Source of the DNA: Acidobacteriota bacterium
Lineage (GTDB): Bacteria; Acidobacteriota; Blastocatellia; Pyrinomonadales; Pyrinomonadaceae
Assembly (NCBI GenBank): GCA_963169175.1
Contig: CAUJFK010000300.1
Coordinates: 1-32,372 of the forward strand
Reading direction: 5' to 3'
Length of the DNA: 32,372 nt
The notes under the pieces were generated by a model. It had not been told where the DNA came from. It saw nothing but the letters and a program-made list of their open reading frames with translations, and ran no database searches. Shown here piece after piece: positions 27,251-32,372 of this stretch (positions are counted from its first letter, which is position 1; each line of letters opens with the position of its first letter). The position numbers and the translations under genes were made by a program.

Positions 27251-27614
27251 AGTGTCCGGCAAGGTGAAAATCCAGGATATTCTTCAACACAGGTTGGTCC
27301 ACGGGTTTGTAGATGACACCGCTGCAGCCGGCGTTTCGGGCTTGGTCGTTAACGTCATGATAGGCGGTGACGACGACGATAGGCACACGATCAAGGCCTT
27401 TTAGCCCCTTGATGATGCTGGCGGTCGAAAGCCCGTCCAGGAGCGGCAGGCCGATGTCCATAAAGATAAGGTCGGGATGATACTGCTCGGCCTTTTCGAT
27501 CGCTTCATAGGCGCCGGCCGCCTCAATCACTGAGTGGCCTTCCTGTTCGATCATATACCGCATCAGCAGACGGCTGTCCTCGTAATCCTCGACCAATAAT
27601 ACTGTCTTCGGCAT
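27249..27614 (-). CDS. Single-domain response regulator (receiver only)
   Basis: MPKTVLLVEDYEDSRLLMRYMIEQEGHSVIEA...DLIFMDIGLPLLDGLS...IVVVTAYHD...YKPVDQP. Confidence 0.95.
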   Translation of the reverse strand: MPKTVLLVEDYEDSRLLMRYMIEQEGHSVIEAAGAYEAIEKAEQYHPDLIFMDIGLPLLDGLSTASIIKGLKGLDRVPIVVVTAYHDVNDQARNAGCSGVIYKPVDQPVLKNILDFHLAGH

Positions 27615-27689
27615 AAGGTTCCCCGGATCGTGTGACTAACAATGTTGTTATTTTACGCTCTCGGTGAGCCTTATGCAAAGGCGAGGATA

Positions 27690-29375
27690 TTAAAAATGCA
27701 GCCGCGGGTCCAAGGTGAACTGCTTCGTCACGCTCGATGAGGAATTTTGGGCATCTTCGGCGCGGACGGTAAACATTGCGGCTCCCGTTCGGCGTATGCG
27801 GCCGTGAATAATTCCGGTCGCCGGGTCCAGATACAGCCCCGCCGGCAATGCCCCGGAACTGATCGACCAAACATAGCTCCCCGATCCGCCCGAGGCCTGC
27901 AGCGTTTGCCAATACGGCCTAATCCGCACAGGATCAGGTAGGCCATTCGTTGTGATCTGCATTGGGGCGGCCGCTGCATACTCAAAGGCTCCGAGGTCCA
28001 GCGGCCCGCTCGACGGGCGAGTCGAACTCGATTGGTGAAGAACATATTGCCGCAGCACAGGATAGAGCAGCACAACATCAGTATGAAGCGTGGTGCCCGC
28101 ATCTATCGCCGTTGACGGAGGCTGGAGCCTGAAGTCCTGATTCGCCGGATCGACAAAACCCGGCGAAGTCCCGGTGATCATAGTACCGCCGCCGGAAACA
28201 CTACCGGTAAATGCGCCGCCCTCGTGCGAGTTTCTCCAACCGGCCTTTGCCCAATTATTTGCCAGCGTCAGGGTGCCGGCCTCCGCCAGCATTGCCAGGC
28301 TCGTGCCGGCGGCTGTGTTGAAGAAGATATTATTGCGTGCGTCGCACTGCTCTTCGTTGGTTGAAAGCCGCATAACAACAGAGTTTCCCGCGCGTATCGA
28401 ATAGAACGTGTTGTTGTAAAAATACAGCTTTCCCTTCCGATAATTCGGCTCGTCGCCGCTGTCGCCGCCGTAATGGACGGCCTGATTGTTGCCGCCGTCC
28501 TGTTTGATCAGGATGTTTCCATAGACAAAGGTTTTGCGGTATTCGGGGGCGTTGCGAATGATCGAACTGTCCTCGCCGTCAACCAGATCAAGGTTACGAT
28601 TGCCGCCTTCGATCCAATTGTAGCGAACGACCAGCCCTGCGGACCGATCCTTCAAATTCACACCGGGAGCTCCCGATCGGAGCGGGCCAAACCGATTGTA
28701 TTGGAACGTTATTCCATAGGCGGCGGTGTAATTGTTGTGCTGAAATATGCTGCCGGAAACGCCATTACCAAAGATGTAATTCCCTTCGACAAGGATGTTC
28801 TTTGAAACGGCATCATCGCTCGACGCGACAAAAAAGCCATTGGCGCTGTCGTGGATCATGCAATTGCGGACAGTGATGTTCTCGCCAAGTTCGACAAAGA
28901 TCGACGAAGCCGACGTGGAATACGTCTGCTGAGCGCCGGAATCGTCCGTGAAAGTATAGCTCGGGTGGCCGCTGCGGATGTCGAGATTCTCGATCACGAT
29001 GTTCGCGGCAAGTGTGCTGTCCGGCACATTCGAACCGCCGATCTTTATCACACCGCGGCTCTCGCTCCAAAAATTAAGCCCCGGTGCGGTTACAGCATTG
29101 CGGCCGTCGATCACCGGCAATTCGCCGTTCGGCCCGGGAACACCGTGAACCGTGATCGGCGCCGCGGGTGTTCCGCTTCGCCCGATCACCCATTTTTCCG
29201 CATAACCTTGGGCCCGCCAATAGATCAGCACCGTGTCGCCGGGCTGCAACGTAGCCCACGGAACCTCTCCGATCGTGTCCATCGCCGTTCCCGGCTTTAC
29301 CTCATAAACCGCCGCCGAAACGGAAACGCCCGCCCCCGCAACAAACATCAGCGCAGCAAATATTAAATGCTTCAT
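27690..29375 (-). CDS. Secreted right-handed parallel beta-helix repeat protein with C-terminal Ig-like (putative Ig/He_PIG) domain
   Basis: Signal peptide; N/D-rich helix repeats (IVIENLDIRSGHPS, ITVRNCMIHDSANGFF, ILVEGNYIFGNG); C-terminal LPDPVRIRPYWQTLQASGGSGSYVWSISSGALPAGLYLDPATGIIHG. Confidence 0.9.
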   Translation of the reverse strand: MKHLIFAALMFVAGAGVSVSAAVYEVKPGTAMDTIGEVPWATLQPGDTVLIYWRAQGYAEKWVIGRSGTPAAPITVHGVPGPNGELPVIDGRNAVTAPGLNFWSESRGVIKIGGSNVPDSTLAANIVIENLDIRSGHPSYTFTDDSGAQQTYSTSASSIFVELGENITVRNCMIHDSANGFFVASSDDAVSKNILVEGNYIFGNGVSGSIFQHNNYTAAYGITFQYNRFGPLRSGAPGVNLKDRSAGLVVRYNWIEGGNRNLDLVDGEDSSIIRNAPEYRKTFVYGNILIKQDGGNNQAVHYGGDSGDEPNYRKGKLYFYNNTFYSIRAGNSVVMRLSTNEEQCDARNNIFFNTAAGTSLAMLAEAGTLTLANNWAKAGWRNSHEGGAFTGSVSGGGTMITGTSPGFVDPANQDFRLQPPSTAIDAGTTLHTDVVLLYPVLRQYVLHQSSSTRPSSGPLDLGAFEYAAAAPMQITTNGLPDPVRIRPYWQTLQASGGSGSYVWSISSGALPAGLYLDPATGIIHGRIRRTGAAMFTVRAEDAQNSSSSVTKQFTLDPRLHF

Positions 29376-29669
29376 TCTGGATACATTCGTCGAGTGGGCA
29401 GATCTCTATGAACAGCGATCCGTGAGAAACTGGAGGTCTCTATAATCTAATAGATTAAGAATCGATTGCCAATTCCCAAAGGCGACAGTCAGAAGGTCTC
29501 AGGTCCCTGAGACTCCGCCGTTCGACTAAAACCCTTTGACTTGACAAGCAATTCTACCAAGTGCAAAATCTGCTCATCGATTCGACCCCTGGAGCAGTAC
29601 CGTGTCGCCCAACGTGGGTTAAAGTGTATCTCGTCGACTGCTTTGTGGTTCTTCGGCAGGCCAATAAAT

Positions 29670-29987
29670 ATGAAAACTCCCTATTTGTCGAACGCCCTCG
29701 CTCTCCTAGTCCTTTTTGCAACCGCTGTCTTTGCGCAAACACCGACCCATGCAAGCGATGACTCGTATGTAATTTTTTCCGCTCCCGGAGTTAACTCATT
29801 TTTCCTACCTGTGGGAGATAATGACGAGGCCCAAGGCCGATTGTGGGCAAACCCGAGCAGTCCGAGCGGCATTACGGGCGTCTCACTTCAAAGCTTGGGG
29901 ACGTGTGGCTTCGGTACAAACTGCTGGATGTTTGTCGGCCTGAACCAGCCGGGATATATCGGTTTCGATAGTTTTAGTTACCAGTAG
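29670..29987 (+). CDS. Secreted N-terminal segment of an RHS-type protein, ended by TAG in frame with the downstream RHS body
   Basis: Signal peptide MKTPYLSNALALLVLFATAVFAQ; ends GYIGFDSFSYQ-TAG. 29670 and 29988 are in the same frame (position mod 3 = 0). Confidence 0.75.
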   Translation: MKTPYLSNALALLVLFATAVFAQTPTHASDDSYVIFSAPGVNSFFLPVGDNDEAQGRLWANPSSPSGITGVSLQSLGTCGFGTNCWMFVGLNQPGYIGFDSFSYQ

Positions 29988-32372
29988 GAAGTAGGTGGGG
30001 TCCTTTCGAACCATGCTACAGTGAATATACTCTGGATATCGTCAGACGGAGCCGAGCTTGCCGGTGTGAGTTGCCCGTTGCCTCGCGGCGGAGCGGCGGG
30101 TGCGAATCGGCCAGGGGCATCGTTAGGGGAACCTGTAAACGCTAGCAATGGCAATATGTGGATCTCTCACACCGATTACTTGGTGCCGGGAATTGGAGAA
30201 CCGGTCGAAGTGACGCGTTTCTACAACAGTGTCGTTCAGACTGCGGGTTTGTTCGGTCACGGATGGTCGACGAAGTTCGACGAATCGCTCGTGTTCATCA
30301 ATAGCCAGGTTGTTCGCTGGAATAGATCAGACGGCAAGGCGGTTTACTTTGGACGCGAGTTTACTTCACAGCCGTGGAGGGATTTCTCGAAAGAGTTTAT
30401 GACTCTCGTCGACAATGGTGACACGACCTTCTCCGTGAAGGACCGAGTCGGGAAAGAACGACGGTTCAACCAGGCCGGCCGGCTTCTGTCGTTGAAGGAC
30501 CGAAACGGCAACACAACAGCACTCACTTATGATGCCAATCAGGACCTGATCGCGGCCACGGATCAAGCCGGACGTACGTTGACGTTCACTCCGAACGCTA
30601 ACGGGACTATCTCGGAGATTAGCGATTCATCCGGCTCGATTGCAACATACGAATACGAGTCTGGCACAACACGGTTGAAGACGGTTACCTTTGCGGACGG
30701 TTCCAAATACAAGCTTACATACATTACGGTTGCCGGTAAGACCGTTCTCACAACTGTTAAGGACGCTCTGGATAACGTCCTAGAATATCACGAATACGAT
30801 ACGAGCGCCCGAGCTATAACCTCTGAAAAACAAGGCGGTCAAGAAAAGTTTACCTTCTCATATCAGACGCTTGCATCATTCTACAGACAGACAACCGTGA
30901 CCGACGGCCTCGGCCGCGTTATGAACTACTGGTTCCTGCAGAACGGAGGTGAATGGCCACTTGAAAAGGTCGAAGGAATTTGCTGTGGTCAGGGCGGTTC
31001 CGAGACAGCGAAGTACTTCTTCGATAACGACCTGAACGTCAAACGAAGAACCGATGCGTTTGGACGTCCGACGGATTTCACGTATGATTCGAGCGGAAAC
31101 AAACTGACCGAAACCGATTATCTGGGAACGCAAAAATGGACGTACAATACTTTCGGAGAGGTCCTGACCTATCAGGACCGTATCGATTCCCAAGCGAACC
31201 CGATCGTTTACACCGCCGCCAACACTTTCGATACGAACGGGAACTTGCTGACGCGCATGGACGCGTTGGGGAAAGTGACCACTCTTACGTACCCGACGAC
31301 GAACAACAAGGGCTTGCCGGAATCCATCAAGGACGCACGCAATAACACGACCAAGTTCAAATGGTTTAGCTCCGGGCTGTTGGACGAGATCGACGACCCA
31401 TACACGAAGAAAACGAAGTTCACCTACGACGCGCGCGGGCGCACCAAGACGATCACGAACGCTCTGAATCATGTCACGCAGTATAATTATTTCGACGATA
31501 CCAACCGAAAGTTGGAGATGATCCTACCGAACACGGAAAAGATCACCTACAAGTACGACATCCGCAGGTTGTTGGAATCGGTCACGGATGAGCGCGGAAA
31601 GGTTACGAATTACGAGGTCGACCCGGCATATCGAATAAAAAAGATAACGGACACGCTTGGGCATGTCAAGGAATTCGGGTACGACGCGATGTCGAATATG
31701 ACATCTTACAAAGACCCGACCGGGAACATAACCGAGTACGGGTACGACGGCTACAACCGGTTGAAGGAAATCAAATACCCCGCGGCCGAGAGCGGTGGGA
31801 CGCAGTTGAAGGAACGGTTCCAGTACGATGCGCTTGGCCGCATCAGGTACTACTACGACATCGCCGACCGGTTGACGGAGTATACGTATTTCGACCTTGA
31901 ACGAAGAAACACGATCAAGAATCCAGAGAACGAGACAACCACCATCAAATACAACCAGCGTCTGCAAACCACCGAAGTGAAGGATGCCGTAAATCAAACT
32001 TACACGTTCGCGTACGACACTTTGGGTAGGCTGCTCGGCCAGACGAGGGCGGGCGGGACAGTGAGTTTTCAATATGATGAAGTCGGCAACAGAAAGAAGC
32101 GGATCGACTACGCGGGACGGATCACGAATTACACATATGACAACCTCAACCGCCTGACGAAGATCGAATACGGCGATCCGGTTGCGGCGGGTGCACCACC
32201 GAACGCGGAGGCGACCTACGGTTACGACGAAATCTCGCGGCTGACCTCAGCGACCAACGAGGCTGGGACGGTGAGTTTCGCTTACGACAATCGAAATCGC
32301 GTCACGAGCACGACGGACGTTTTCGGGAAAGTTATCGGGTACGAGTATGAGCGGACGGCGACGCTGAATCGA
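29988..32372 (+). CDS. RHS/YD-repeat protein body with DUF6531-like N-terminal region; incomplete at the right edge, no convincing own start codon
   Basis: Frame-0 translation EVGGVLSNHATVNILWISSDG...GEPVNASNGNMWISHTDYLVPGIGEPVEVTRFYNS...FGHGWSTKFDESL...many YDxxGR/YDxxNR repeats (YDALGRIRYY, YDEVGNRKKRIDYAGRI, YDNLNRLTKI). Absent from the supplied ORF track because no stop occurs before the window end. Confidence 0.88.

Noticed and set aside
30344-32072. Several minus-strand ORFs (30344-30526, 30563-30751, 30876-31472, 31524-32072) in the right part of the window
   Set aside because: They are antisense shadows of the continuous + strand RHS frame, which translates into clear YD repeats; the minus-strand products lack recognisable family motifs.

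Overview
This 32.4 kb window is most consistent with an Acidobacteriota-like (Blastocatellia/Pyrinomonadaceae-type) chromosome. That assignment comes from gene content and repeat style only and is unverified. Most of it is housekeeping: ychF, a TonB-dependent receptor, sixA, an OmpR-type response regulator with its histidine kinase, a CarD-like regulator, queF, a DnaQ-type exonuclease, a tightly packed + strand run pyrE/ATP-grasp/ASCH/truA/DUF952/uppS/cdsA/GH5, ackA, aspS, cstA, a Fic protein, an RNase D-like exonuclease, a YceH/DUF480 protein and a beta-helix protein. Two small toxin-antitoxin modules (HicAB-like and RelBE/ParE-like) follow aspS. An incomplete RHS/YD-repeat protein runs off the right edge. 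I saw no CRISPR array, rRNA, tRNA or complete transposon. The most interesting signals are outside ordinary gene calls. (1) An in-frame TAG separates the secreted N-terminus of the RHS protein from its body, within what looks like one Ig/cadherin-like domain. (2) A three-unit palindromic repeat fills the gap between the stop codons of two convergent genes. (3) A second REP-like palindrome beside cstA shares the GCTAACGC hairpin tip but has different stems. (4) Mutually exclusive hairpins ending in a U-rich terminator, followed by a long inverted repeat, lie directly upstream of aspS. (5) TGTG-rich repeats flank sixA.
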